64,000 bases of DNA from assembly GCF_002001085.1 (NCBI RefSeq), contig NZ_MUNU01000014.1, forward strand, positions 1 through 64,000, written 5' to 3'. Below the pieces are notes generated by a model. The model was not told the origin of the DNA. It was given only the letters and a program-made list of their open reading frames with translations, and did not search any database. Source of the DNA: Rhodanobacter sp. B05. GTDB taxonomy: Bacteria; Pseudomonadota; Gammaproteobacteria; Xanthomonadales; Rhodanobacteraceae. This document shows positions 26,458-35,069 of this stretch, piece by piece. Every line of letters starts with the position of its first letter. Position 1 is the first letter of the stretch. Position numbers and translations under genes: made by a program.

Positions 26458-28022
26458 AGCAGGCTTTCCAGCGGCAGCAGCTTGAACATTTGTACCTCGA
26501 CCCGACGGCCGGTGGAGACGCCTGGTTCGTGGTCGTAGCTCACCGGTTTGCCATGATCGGTGGCCTGCCATTGTATCGCGCCACCGTGCGCCGAGCCGTC
26601 CGCCTTCAGCGTCACCCGGTAGGCATATTCTGGAAGCGTGGCGGTGTCGAAGAACTCGGTGACCGCGGCGGCCAGCGGCGGACAGTCGACGATGATGCCC
26701 ATCTCGGTGTTGAGCAATTTCGAGCGGTCGTCCATGTTCATCGAACCGATGAACACTTTTTGCCGATCCACCACGATGGCCTTGGCATGCAGGCTGACGC
26801 CTGACGAAGTGCCGCCGGAGGTGGCCGTTTGCGACGCGCCGCTGGCGGGTTGCAATTCGTACAGTTGCACGCCGCTTTCCAGCAGCGGACGGCGGTAGCG
26901 CGAATAGCTCGCGTACACCATGGGCTCGTCGCTGGAGGCGAGCGAGTTGGTCAGCACCTTGACCGTCACGCCGCGTTTGGCCAGCGCGTCGAGGTAGGCG
27001 GTGCCACGGTCGCCGGGAATGAAATAGGGCGAGATCAGCAGCAACTCGTGTTGCGCGGCGTCGGTCATGACCTTGATGTCCGGGCCGATGCGCAGCTGCG
27101 GCTGGTCGGTCCCGGCGTCGATTTTGGAGGGCTGGTCGGCCACCAGGGTAGCCGGCCCCCAGAACCAGTCGCCGGGGCGGTCGGCGGAAGCACCACCGGG
27201 CAGCTCGTCGAGCGTTGCCTGCGCATAGTCCGATTGCGCGAACGCGCGGGCGTCGTGCGCCAGCTCCACCCGCAGCTTCGCCAGATCGTAGTGGTCGGCA
27301 TGCTTGCCGTGGAAGGCCTTGACCGGGTAAGCCGCGTCGCAGTTCCAGTATTCGTCGAAGGCGTGTTCGGCCTGTTGCACCACCGGGCCGATCGCGATCA
27401 GGTCGAGGTCGCGGAAATTCGTGTTGTTGCCTGCATCGAAATAGGCGTTGCCGATATTGCGGCCGCCGACGATCGCCACGTTGCCATCGGCGATGAACGA
27501 CTTGTTGTGCATGCGCCGGTTGAGCCGGTGCGTGTCGAGCAGGAACTGGGTGGCCCTGGACGGCAGCGATGGATTCCTGGTGGCGAACGGGTTGAACAGG
27601 CGCACTTCGATGTTCGGATGGGTGTCCAGTGCATCGAACAGGTCGATCGCCTGGCTGGCATTGATGTCGTCCACCAGCAGGCGCACGCGCACGCCGCGGT
27701 CCGCCGCGGCCAGCAGCCGTTGCGCCATCAGCCGTCCGGTCGCGTCGTTCTCGAAGATGTAGTACTGCAGGTCGAGCGAATGCTGCGCATGGTCGGCCAG
27801 CGCCACGCGGCTCATCAGGGCATTCGTACTGCGCATCAGCAGGCGGAAGCCGGATTCGTCCTGATGTCGGTCCGCTTCGGCATGTACGTAGCGCGCGGCG
27901 GGCGTGCCAACGGTAGGTGGCAACGCCCTCGACGCCTGCTTGACCATGGGCGCCGGCGGCGAACAGGCCGTCAGTGCCACGGCAAGCAGCGCCGATCCGC
28001 CCATCTTGATGAAGTGCCGCAT
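26454..28022 (-). CDS. Phospholipase D-family lipoprotein (cardiolipin synthase-like)
   Basis: About 522 residues. The N-terminus is a lipoprotein signal (GGSALLAVALTAC, lipid-attachment Cys at residue 20), so the protein is membrane-anchored in the periplasm. Two HKD motifs of the PLD superfamily are present: HNKSFIADGNVAIVGGRN and HAKAIVVDRQKVFIGSMN, each followed by the GG/GS-N element. This layout resembles cardiolipin synthase C-type (YmdC/ClsC) enzymes, which transfer phosphatidyl groups between phospholipids; hydrolase activity is an alternative. ATG 28022 is preferred to GTG 28028 given the upstream AGGTGG. The final TAG comes from the end of the cloverleaf element, so the C-terminus may be slightly altered. 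Confidence 0.88.
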   Translation of the reverse strand: MRHFIKMGGSALLAVALTACSPPAPMVKQASRALPPTVGTPAARYVHAEADRHQDESGFRLLMRSTNALMSRVALADHAQHSLDLQYYIFENDATGRLMAQRLLAAADRGVRVRLLVDDINASQAIDLFDALDTHPNIEVRLFNPFATRNPSLPSRATQFLLDTHRLNRRMHNKSFIADGNVAIVGGRNIGNAYFDAGNNTNFRDLDLIAIGPVVQQAEHAFDEYWNCDAAYPVKAFHGKHADHYDLAKLRVELAHDARAFAQSDYAQATLDELPGGASADRPGDWFWGPATLVADQPSKIDAGTDQPQLRIGPDIKVMTDAAQHELLLISPYFIPGDRGTAYLDALAKRGVTVKVLTNSLASSDEPMVYASYSRYRRPLLESGVQLYELQPASGASQTATSGGTSSGVSLHAKAIVVDRQKVFIGSMNMDDRSKLLNTEMGIIVDCPPLAAAVTEFFDTATLPEYAYRVTLKADGSAHGGAIQWQATDHGKPVSYDHEPGVSTGRRVEVQMFKLLPLESLL

Positions 28023-28271
28023 ATCCACCTGCCGTTTGCGCCGAGTACCAGAAGTTCGCGGCTGTCACCCTCTACAGCAGGCGCACTTTGCGAGGTGGGT
28101 CGTGAATTCCGCGCGACTGCGCCGGAAGGATGTTTCGGGCTCGGCCGGGTAGAACAGACAAGCTGCCCTGAGCCGGATATTTCCAGGATCGCTATCGGCA
28201 AACGGTCTGGGTCGTTTGCACCTACGCCCCCTCCGCTGCGCTATCCTCGCAGGAACTTTCGGGGGAAAGGG

Positions 28272-28913
28272 ATGCCCATGCAACGCTGGCTTATCGCTGC
28301 CGCCGTCACTTGCGTCGCCGCTGCAGGCTGCAGCGAAACGCCAGACGGGAAAACCGCACAAACCACACGCCGGCCGCAGCAGGCCGGTTCGACCAGGCCA
28401 CTGGTCACCGCCAGTCATCTCGCCGGCATCGAAGTCGCGGGCCTGACCGGCGACCAGCGCGCCATGCAGGGTCATGTCGAAGCGATGCACAAGGACATGA
28501 TGCGCTCCATGCATCTGGCCGACCCGTCGCGCCGCATCGACCACGAAGCCGCCCGCGCCGCCGTGCGCCCGTTGCCAGGCGTGCAATCCGCCGTGTGGAT
28601 CGACAACGCGAACCTGCTGGTAATGGTCGGCGGCGGCCAGTACCGCAGCATGGCCACCATCGACAACGTCTGCCTCGCGCTGGAGCCGCTGGGCGACACG
28701 TTGAGCGTGGTCGTTAATGTGCAGGACGTGATGGCGACAACGTCGGAAGGCGCGGATACGTTGTCGCGGAACTGCCAGCTCGGGGCAGGGGAGCGGGCGA
28801 TGTTTCAGCAGAAGCGGCAGGTGGATGTGCTGGATCCGGAGGTGAGGCGGGTGTTTCGGGCGCAGCAGGGTGGGGGAAGTGACCCTGACCCAGATCTTGG
28901 ACCCAGATCTTGA
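28272..28913 (+). CDS. Hypothetical lipoprotein
   Basis: The 213-residue product begins with a lipoprotein signal (MPMQRWLIAAAVTCVAAAGC, lipid Cys at residue 20), followed by a low-complexity linker and a compact domain (from about residue 55) with GVQSAVWIDNANLLVMVGGG, a pattern seen in secreted proteins of this order, but I do not recognise a named family. The last ~25 residues (QQGGGSDPDPDLGPRS) are disordered. GGGGGAAAGGG immediately upstream is a good ribosome-binding site. The frame is open for about 1.4 kb further upstream, but that is only the antisense shadow of the phospholipase gene. Confidence 0.7.
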   Translation: MPMQRWLIAAAVTCVAAAGCSETPDGKTAQTTRRPQQAGSTRPLVTASHLAGIEVAGLTGDQRAMQGHVEAMHKDMMRSMHLADPSRRIDHEAARAAVRPLPGVQSAVWIDNANLLVMVGGGQYRSMATIDNVCLALEPLGDTLSVVVNVQDVMATTSEGADTLSRNCQLGAGERAMFQQKRQVDVLDPEVRRVFRAQQGGGSDPDPDLGPRS

Positions 28914-29040
28914 ATGCAGACCTTGATAAATCCGTTGAGCCAACGCAGGCGACGCACCCGATGGGGTTTGCTGTGTTATTTCTTAGACTTCGGGTTTTAC
29001 TCGGCCTTAGATAAGCTCTACCGAGCTTCGGAGGGTGTCC

Positions 29041-29634
29041 ATGCGTGACCTGACACAGATTGCGGAATCGGCGACTGCCGCGCTAAAGATGAAGTTGCAA
29101 GGCAGCTTGTTCGCGGGTGAGCAAACTGCGCTTCGCTGCCACGCCAGTACAGGTCAGGGAGGAGCCACGATCAAAGATGTGCTCAATCAGTACGAGAAAG
29201 CACTGCGCGACTTAAGTGCGCTTTATGTCGACAAATATCGATGGATCAGTACACAGGCACTCATTGCCAATTGGGTGCATTCAGTGACACCTGCTCTGAT
29301 GCGAAGGTGCTTCCCGAGGTGGAGGCCATCGTCGTCATTGGCGCTCATGGCAAAGAGCGATTTACGATCGCTTTACGAGTTTTGCGAAGCCCGGCTGAGA
29401 AACGTTCTTCCAAATACCGGAATCACCAACCCTAGCATGTTCGACGCTTACGTCAACATACTTGCCGGTATATATACCGATGTGCAGGAGGGGATGCTCC
29501 TGAGCTTCGATGAAGCCAGCGCGGAGATTGAGCGATCCATGATTAGGAAAGGGCTCGGCCCGCTCCAGAAGCTCAGTTGGCTGGTAACCGGCGCCGCAAT
29601 CGGGGCGCTCACTACTGGTTATTTTAGGAAGTAG
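29041..29634 (+). CDS. Hypothetical protein with C-terminal membrane helix
   Basis: No family recognised. The product is about 197 residues: a helical N-terminal half (TIKDVLNQYEKALRDLSALY), a helical C-terminal part (SMFDAYVNILAGIYTDVQEG) and a terminal hydrophobic helix (WLVTGAAIGALTTGYF), suggesting a tail-anchored protein. GGAGGG lies eight bases before the ATG at 29041. The central piece (ALMRRCFPRWRPSSSLALMAK) is out of character, and in another frame the same bases read KVLPEVEAIVVIGAHGKERF, so two compensating frameshifts are possible here. Base composition is more AT-rich than the surroundings. A stem-loop follows the stop. Confidence 0.5.
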   Translation: MRDLTQIAESATAALKMKLQGSLFAGEQTALRCHASTGQGGATIKDVLNQYEKALRDLSALYVDKYRWISTQALIANWVHSVTPALMRRCFPRWRPSSSLALMAKSDLRSLYEFCEARLRNVLPNTGITNPSMFDAYVNILAGIYTDVQEGMLLSFDEASAEIERSMIRKGLGPLQKLSWLVTGAAIGALTTGYFRK

Positions 29635-29673
29635 CGCTGTTCCTTTTACAACTGGATAATTCCCCAAGGTTCT

Positions 29674-29693
29674 GAATCAGTTTGGGCTGATTC
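29674..29693 (+). terminator. Stem-loop after the orphan gene
   Basis: GAATCAG/CTGATTC 7-bp stem around TTTGGG. No T-run follows. The rest of the 29635-29883 gap shows no gene. Confidence 0.45.
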
Positions 29694-29883
29694 GACCATG
29701 CGGAAGTGTCCAGCTGGTGAGCATGCGAAGTTCTGGCCGATGGCCGGCTCTGGTGCCGCTCGTGTGGCCATCATTTCCGCGCCATGGTCAGAGCATGGGC
29801 AGGCGCGTGGTTAAGCGCGACTGAGAAGCACCAGCTCATCGGCGAAGCAACCGAGTCAGAGATATTTATTTGGCACCAGTAAC

Positions 29884-30183
29884 TCACGCCGCCCGCGGCT
29901 CCACCCGACGCATGATTTCCTTGCGCGTGGGCAGCGTCTTGAGGTCGTACATGGCCTGCAGATTCAGCCATGACACGGCATCACCGCCGAAGTAGCGGGC
30001 CAGGCGCTCGGCGGTGTCGGCGCTGACGCCGCGACGTTCGTTGACGATTTCATGGATGCGCGTGGCCGGTACGTTGAGCGCGACGGCCAATGCGTTGGCA
30101 CTCATGTCCAGCGGCGCGAGATAGTCCTCGCGCAGGATTTCGCCGGGATGAACGGGGCGCATGCGATTGACTGGTGGGTTCAT
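29884..30183 (-). CDS. higA: HigA-family addiction-module antitoxin
   Basis: About 99 residues with an XRE-type helix-turn-helix: RPVHPGEILREDYLAPLDMS, then ANALAVALNVPATRIHEIVN, which is the signature start of the HigA/VapI antidote family. It should neutralise the toxin encoded just upstream and repress the shared promoter. The ATG at 30183 (MNPPVNRMRPVHPG) is chosen over an upstream frame extension that is only Arg-rich. Eight bases separate it from the toxin gene; toxin-first order is typical of higBA. Confidence 0.9.
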   Translation of the reverse strand: MNPPVNRMRPVHPGEILREDYLAPLDMSANALAVALNVPATRIHEIVNERRGVSADTAERLARYFGGDAVSWLNLQAMYDLKTLPTRKEIMRRVEPRAA

Positions 30184-30191
30184 GGCAGTTC

Positions 30192-30470
30192 TCAGTGGTA
30201 GTCCACGATTTCGACGTCTTCGGGGCCGGCGGCTGTCCAGACGAAACATACGCGCCATTGCCGATTGATGCGGATACTGTGCTGGCCGGCGCGGTCGTGT
30301 TTCAGTGCTTCCAACTGGTTGCCTGGTGGCGAGCGCAGGAACTCCAGCGTGTGCGCGGCGTCGAGTTGGGACAGTTTGCGGATGGCTGCGTCCTTGATGG
30401 CGCGGAATCGCCGTGGATCGCCGCCCTCGAATAACGCCTGCGTATCCTTGCAGTGGAAGCTCCGTATCAT
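30192..30470 (-). CDS. higB: HigB/RelE-family toxin
   Basis: A 92-residue ribosome-dependent mRNA endonuclease of the HigB group: MIRSFHCKDTQALFEG, then RRFRAIKDAAIRKLSQLDAA, and the C-terminal SIRINRQWRVCFVWTAAG that forms the RelE-like active-site strand. It acts in the cytoplasm by cleaving mRNA on translating ribosomes unless bound by HigA. It is transcribed first in the higB-higA pair from a promoter with a palindromic operator directly upstream. Confidence 0.9.
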   Translation of the reverse strand: MIRSFHCKDTQALFEGGDPRRFRAIKDAAIRKLSQLDAAHTLEFLRSPPGNQLEALKHDRAGQHSIRINRQWRVCFVWTAAGPEDVEIVDYH

Positions 30471-30480
30471 CGATTGAGAC

Positions 30481-30499
30481 TATTACGTTTAGCGTAATA
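30481..30499 (-). promoter_or_regulatory. Palindromic operator of higBA
   Basis: TATTACG (30481-30487) and CGTAATA (30493-30499) form perfect 7-bp arms around TTTAG, eleven bases upstream of the higB start. Position and symmetry fit the binding site for HigA or HigBA autorepression; TATTACG could double as a -10 element. Confidence 0.65.
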
Positions 30500-30597
30500 C
30501 GTCAAAGAGGGTGCCGCATGTCGTGACGAGAAACGGCGCCGCATTGCTGCGGCGCCGTTGTTGTTTTGCCATGAAACCAGCTTCACTGTTAGTGAAG

Positions 30598-30628
30598 AGC
30601 GATTCCGGCCTTCGCCGGAATGACGAGC
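30598..30628. repeat. Second copy of the 31-base TCATTCCGGC repeat
   Basis: Exact reverse complement of 17185-17215, with the CCGGCCTTCGCCGG stem-loop. It lies just downstream of fadA (minus strand) and may act as its transcription end. Confidence 0.75.
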
Positions 30629-30647
30629 TAGGCCGGAACGACGGGCT

Positions 30648-31853
30648 TTAGAGCGCTTCGAAAATCCCCGCCGCACCCATGCCGGTGCCAATGCACATCG
30701 TCACCATGCCGTACTTCTGCTTCCGGCGGCGCATGCCATGCACCAGCGTGGCGATGCGCACGGCGCCAGTGGCACCGAGCGGATGGCCGAGGGCGATGGC
30801 GCCGCCGAGCGGGTTGACCTTGCTGGGGTCGAGCTTGAGGTCGCCCATCACGGCGAGGGCCTGGGCGGCGAAGGCTTCGTTGAGTTCGATCCAGTCGAGC
30901 TGATCCTGGGTGATGCCGGTCTGCTTGAGCGCTTTCGGGATCGCTTCCTTCGGGCCGATGCCCATCACTTCCGGCGGCACGCCGGCGACAGAGAAGCCGA
31001 CGAAGCGGGCGAGCGGCTGCAGGTTGTATTCCTTGATCGCCTTTTCGCTGGCGAGCAGCACGGCGCCGGCGCCGTCGGACATCTGCGAGGAGTTGCCGGC
31101 GGTGACGGTGCCGCCGAACTGGCCGTTGCGGAACACGGTCTTGAGCTTGCTCAGCACTTCCAGCGTGGTGCCGGCGCGCGGGCCTTCGTCGGCGCCGATG
31201 CTCCGGCTGTCGGTGATGATGCCGCGCGTGGCGAGGTTCGGGTAGTGGTCGTCCAGCGCGAACGGGCTGATCTCGTCGTTGAATTCGCCGGCGGCCTGGG
31301 CGGCCAAGGCGCGGCGATGGCTTTCCACCGAGAACGCGTCCTGCTGCTCGCGGCTGACCTTCCACTGCTTCGCCACGTTCTCGGCGGTGATGCCCATGCC
31401 GTAGGCGATGCCGATGTGCTCGTTGGTGAAGATCGCGGGGTTCATCGCGACCTTGTGTCCCATCATCGGCACCATGCTCATGCTCTCGGTGCCGCCGGCG
31501 AGCATCAGGTCATCCTCGCCGAGGCGGATGCGGTCGGCGGCCATCGCCACGGCCTGCAGGCCGGACGAGCAGAAGCGATTGACGGTGACGCCGGGCACGG
31601 TGTCGGGCAGGCCGGCCAGCAGCAGGCCGATGCGCGCCACGTTCATGCCTTGCTCGGCTTCGGGCATGGCGCAGCCGATGATGACGTCACCGATGCGATG
31701 CGGGTCGATGCCGGGGTATTGCGCCATCACGCGGCGGATCACGTGGGCGAGCATGTCGTCCGGGCGGGTGTTGCGGAACACGCCGCGCGGCGCCTTGCCG
31801 ACCGGGGTGCGGGTGGCGGCGACGATATAGGCGTCTTGCACTTGCTTGGTCAT
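30648..31853 (-). CDS. fadA: Acetyl-CoA C-acyltransferase (3-ketoacyl-CoA thiolase, FadA type)
   Basis: Last step of fatty-acid beta-oxidation: thiolytic cleavage of 3-ketoacyl-CoA into acetyl-CoA and a shortened acyl-CoA. The 401-residue product carries the three thiolase signatures: nucleophile C95 in VNRFCSSGLQ, H357 in GHPLGATGA, and the acid/base C387 in CIGTGMG. Good match throughout to degradative thiolases. It is the last gene of a psrA-fadB-fadA unit; the ~100-bp gap to fadB contains a direct/inverted repetition of GAGAAGTGAGAG-like sequence and a GCGCGCGAAGCGCGC hairpin. Confidence 0.94.
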   Translation of the reverse strand: MTKQVQDAYIVAATRTPVGKAPRGVFRNTRPDDMLAHVIRRVMAQYPGIDPHRIGDVIIGCAMPEAEQGMNVARIGLLLAGLPDTVPGVTVNRFCSSGLQAVAMAADRIRLGEDDLMLAGGTESMSMVPMMGHKVAMNPAIFTNEHIGIAYGMGITAENVAKQWKVSREQQDAFSVESHRRALAAQAAGEFNDEISPFALDDHYPNLATRGIITDSRSIGADEGPRAGTTLEVLSKLKTVFRNGQFGGTVTAGNSSQMSDGAGAVLLASEKAIKEYNLQPLARFVGFSVAGVPPEVMGIGPKEAIPKALKQTGITQDQLDWIELNEAFAAQALAVMGDLKLDPSKVNPLGGAIALGHPLGATGAVRIATLVHGMRRRKQKYGMVTMCIGTGMGAAGIFEAL

Positions 31854-31955
31854 GGTGAAACTCCAAAAGCGAGAAGAGAGTGGAGAGGAGTGAGAAGTGA
31901 GAGAAAGCGCGGGCTTCGACTCTCACTCCTCACTTCTGCGCGCGAAGCGCGCTCA

Positions 31956-34343
31956 CTAGTTCCTCAATGGTTTGCCGGTGGTCATGGTGTGGGCGATGCG
32001 GGCCTGGGTTTTCTCGGTCTGCGCCAGTTCCACGAAATGCTTGCGCTCCAACGCCAGCAGCCATTCCTCGTCGACCGTCGAGCCACGCTCGATCACGCCG
32101 CCACACAAGGTGTCGGCGATGCGCGTGGCGATGTCCACGTCGTGCTCGGAGGCGAAGTAGCCCGCCTGCAGGTTGGCCAGCGAGGCCTTGAACGTGGCAG
32201 TGCCGACATCGCCGGCGACCGGGATCGCACGGGCCGGCAGCGGCGGACGGTAGCCGCTTTCGGCCAACGCGTTTGCCACCTGCTTGGCCACGTAGAGCAG
32301 CTCGTAGGCGTTGAACACCACCACGTCGCTGTCGCGCAACAGGCCGAGCTGCTTCGCTTCGAACGCGCTGGCGGAAACCTTGGCCATCGCCACGGTCTCG
32401 AACACCTTCTTCAATTCCTCGAACGGGTCGCCCGGGTTTGCCTTGGCAGCGCGCACGGCCAGCTCATGCAGGCCACCGCCGGCCGGCAGCAGGCCGACGC
32501 CGGCTTCGACCAAGCCGATATAGCTTTCCAGTGCCGCGACGGTGCGTGCCGAATGCATCTGAAACTCGCAGCCGCCGCCGAACGCCATGCCACGCACGGC
32601 GGAGACCACCGGCACCAGCGAGTACTTGATCGCCATGCTGGTGCGCTGGAAGTTCTCCACCATCTTCTCGAAGTCGGCGATCTTGCCTTCCTTGAGCAGG
32701 CCCAGTGCGCCCTTGAGGTCCGCGCCAGCGGAGAACGGCTCGCCGGTCTGCCAGATCACCACCGCCTTGAGCTTCTCCTCGGCCAGCTTGATCGCGTGCT
32801 GCACGCCGTCGAGCACGAAGTCGTTGACCGTGTTCATCTTGGTCTTGAACGAGAGGATGCCGACGCCATCGTCGCCCAGCGTCCACAGGCGCACGCCGTC
32901 GTTCTCCCAAACCGTGACGCCCTGGTCGAACTTCTCGCCGAGCAGCGGATCGGGGAATAGCTGGCGCTTGTAGACCGGATGCTGCGAACGCGGCTTGTCG
33001 GCGTTGGCGCTGGCCGAGTACGAGCCGTCCTTGCCGTGGACGCCTTCGCGGCCATCGGTGACCCACGCCGGCAGCGGCGCCTTGCTCATGGCCTTGCCGG
33101 CGGCGATGTCCTCGTTGATCCAGCCGGCGATCTGCTGCCAGCCGGCGGCTTGCCAGGTCTCGAACGGGCCGAGCTTCCAGCCGTAGCCCCAGCGGATCGC
33201 GAAATCCACGTCGCGCGCGGTGTCGGCGATATCGGCCAGGTGATAGGCGGTGTAATGGAACAGGTCACGGAAGCTGGCCCACAGGAACTGGGCCTGCGGA
33301 TCGCCGGACGCGCGCAGCTTGCCGAATTTCTCGGCCGGGTCCTTGATCGCCAGGATCGCGGCGACTTCATCGGACGGCTTCTGCTCGGAGGCGCGGTAAT
33401 CCTTCGCGGCCGGGTCGAGTACCACGATGTCCTTGCCGGCCTTCTTGTAGAAGCCGGCGCCGGTCTTCTGGCCCAGCGCGCCCTGGTCGATCAGGCCCTG
33501 CAGCCACACCGGCGCCTTGAAGTACTGGTGCCACGGATCGTCCGGCAACGTATCGGCCATGGTCTTGATCACGTGCGCCATGGTGTCCAGGCCGACCACG
33601 TCGGCGGTGCGGTAGGTGGCACTCTTCGGACGGCCCAGCGCGGGACCGGTCAGCGCGTCGACGGTGTCGAAGCCGAGCTTGAACTGGTCGGTGTGGTACA
33701 TCGCCGCCAGCATCGAGAACACGCCGATGCGGTTGCCGATGAAGTTCGGGGTGTCCTTGGCGATCACCACGCCCTTGCCGACGGTGGTGACGAGGAAGGC
33801 TTCGAGGCCTTCGATCACGGCCGGGTCGGTGAGCTTGGTCGGGATCAGCTCGACCAGATGCATGTAGCGCGGCGGGTTGAAGAAGTGCACGCCGGTGAAG
33901 CGATGACGCATTTCTTCCGGCAGCGCTTCGGCCAGGCTGTTGATCGACAGACCCGAGGTATTCGAGGCAAGGATCGCGGTCTTCGACAGATGCGGCGCGA
34001 TCTTCTTGTACAGGTCCAGCTTCCAGTCCATCCGCTCAGCGATCGCCTCGATCACCAGGTCGACGTCCTTCAGATGGTCCATGTCTTCGTCGTAGTTTGC
34101 CGGGATGATCGCGGCGGCGAGGTTCTTGTCGGCCAGCGGGGCAGGTGACAGCTTGGCGAGGTTGGCGATGGCCTTGAGCGCGATACCGCTCTTCGGGCCT
34201 TCCTTCGCGGGCAGGTCGAACAGCACGGTCTCGACGCCGGCATTGGTCAGGTGCGCGGCAATCTGCGCGCCCATGACACCGGCGCCCAGCACGGCGGCCT
34301 TGCGGATGCGCAGCGCTGATGTGGGTGAGGATGCAGCGGTCAT
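31956..34343 (-). CDS. Bifunctional 3-hydroxyacyl-CoA dehydrogenase / enoyl-CoA hydratase (FadN-like order)
   Basis: Catalyses hydration and NAD-dependent oxidation in beta-oxidation. The 795-residue product places the dehydrogenase first (Rossmann motif KAAVLGAGVMGAQIAAHL; HFFNPPRYMHLVELI) and the crotonase domain last (oxyanion segments FSAGADL and RGMAFGGGCEFQMHSA). This is the opposite order to E. coli FadB and is the arrangement of B. subtilis FadN. The ATG at 34343 (MTAASSPTSALRIRK) begins the domain properly; the frame extends upstream without features. It lies 75 bases after psrA and 100 bases before fadA on the same strand. Confidence 0.93.
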   Translation of the reverse strand: MTAASSPTSALRIRKAAVLGAGVMGAQIAAHLTNAGVETVLFDLPAKEGPKSGIALKAIANLAKLSPAPLADKNLAAAIIPANYDEDMDHLKDVDLVIEAIAERMDWKLDLYKKIAPHLSKTAILASNTSGLSINSLAEALPEEMRHRFTGVHFFNPPRYMHLVELIPTKLTDPAVIEGLEAFLVTTVGKGVVIAKDTPNFIGNRIGVFSMLAAMYHTDQFKLGFDTVDALTGPALGRPKSATYRTADVVGLDTMAHVIKTMADTLPDDPWHQYFKAPVWLQGLIDQGALGQKTGAGFYKKAGKDIVVLDPAAKDYRASEQKPSDEVAAILAIKDPAEKFGKLRASGDPQAQFLWASFRDLFHYTAYHLADIADTARDVDFAIRWGYGWKLGPFETWQAAGWQQIAGWINEDIAAGKAMSKAPLPAWVTDGREGVHGKDGSYSASANADKPRSQHPVYKRQLFPDPLLGEKFDQGVTVWENDGVRLWTLGDDGVGILSFKTKMNTVNDFVLDGVQHAIKLAEEKLKAVVIWQTGEPFSAGADLKGALGLLKEGKIADFEKMVENFQRTSMAIKYSLVPVVSAVRGMAFGGGCEFQMHSARTVAALESYIGLVEAGVGLLPAGGGLHELAVRAAKANPGDPFEELKKVFETVAMAKVSASAFEAKQLGLLRDSDVVVFNAYELLYVAKQVANALAESGYRPPLPARAIPVAGDVGTATFKASLANLQAGYFASEHDVDIATRIADTLCGGVIERGSTVDEEWLLALERKHFVELAQTEKTQARIAHTMTTGKPLRN

Positions 34344-34418
34344 TGGCTTCTCCGATGGTGCGATGGTGACAACTCGATGAATGGTGGCAAGTTGGCCGTT
34401 ACTGGCCGGTGACAAAAT

Positions 34419-35048
34419 CTACGGATGGCTGAGCCCCGCCGCGGCGAAGCGGATCAGGTGCTGCACGGTCTGTTCGCGATGGGCTTGTTCGCTGACGCCG
34501 CCCTTGCGCTGGATCATGCCGAAGCCGGACATCGCATGGGTCAGCGCGCCGGTGACCAGGTCGATGCGCCAGTACAGCTCCGGCTTGCCCAGGTGGGGCA
34601 ACAGGCGGGCGAATTCGGCGGTGAACTGACGCATCACATGGCCGTAGTTCTCGGACAGGAACTGGCGCAGGGTGTCGTCGTGCTCGGCGAATGCCCGCGC
34701 CAGCACGCGCATGAACAGGGCGCCGTTGCCTTCATGCGACAGCTCCAGGGCCGGGCGGATGTAGGCGGCGAGCACTTCTTCCAGCGTAGCGGGATGGTCG
34801 CTGCCGAGCCGCGCCAGCGCAGCCAGGCGGTCGGCGTTCAAGGCATCCAGGCGGCGGCGGAACACTTCCTCGACCAGCTTTTCCTTGGAGCCGAAGTGGT
34901 AATTGACTGCGGCCAGGTTGACGCCGGCGGCGGTGGTCAGCTGACGCAGGGAAGCGCCATCGAACCCGCGCTGTGCGAACAGCTGTTCGGCGGCGCCGAG
35001 GATGCGGTCCCGGGTGGAACTGGCAGTGTTCACGGAGGAGGCTGACAT
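34419..35048 (-). CDS. psrA: TetR-family regulator, PsrA-like
   Basis: About 209 residues: an N-terminal TetR helix-turn-helix (RDRILGAAEQLFAQRGFDGA, then SLRQLTTAAGVNLAAVNYHF and GSKEKLVEEVF) and a C-terminal ligand domain with YIRPALELSHEGNGALFMRV. The AGVNLAAVNYHFGSK segment and the match to the PsrA operator upstream suggest it is the fatty-acid-responsive repressor PsrA. In pseudomonads and Xanthomonas that protein releases fad genes when long-chain acyl ligands bind. ATG 35048 is chosen on domain start. It heads the fad operon, so it likely controls itself and the two enzymes together. Confidence 0.85.
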   Translation of the reverse strand: MSASSVNTASSTRDRILGAAEQLFAQRGFDGASLRQLTTAAGVNLAAVNYHFGSKEKLVEEVFRRRLDALNADRLAALARLGSDHPATLEEVLAAYIRPALELSHEGNGALFMRVLARAFAEHDDTLRQFLSENYGHVMRQFTAEFARLLPHLGKPELYWRIDLVTGALTHAMSGFGMIQRKGGVSEQAHREQTVQHLIRFAAAGLSHP

Positions 35049-35069
35049 CCTTCGGGTGGCGGCAGAATT

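Noticed and set aside
26829-28271. Upstream extension of the small lipoprotein gene to a 694-codon frame
   Set aside because: The extension is the antisense of the phospholipase-D gene; the lipoprotein signal and ribosome site at 28272 mark the true start.
31854-31955. GAGAAGTGAGAG-like repeats between fadB and fadA as a regulatory element
   Set aside because: Short, imperfect purine-rich repetition plus one GCGCGCGAAGCGCGC hairpin; not distinctive enough to claim more than an intercistronic hairpin.
30738-34148. Long plus-strand frames opposite fadA and fadB
   Set aside because: Shadows of genes with intact thiolase and hydratase/dehydrogenase motifs on the minus strand.
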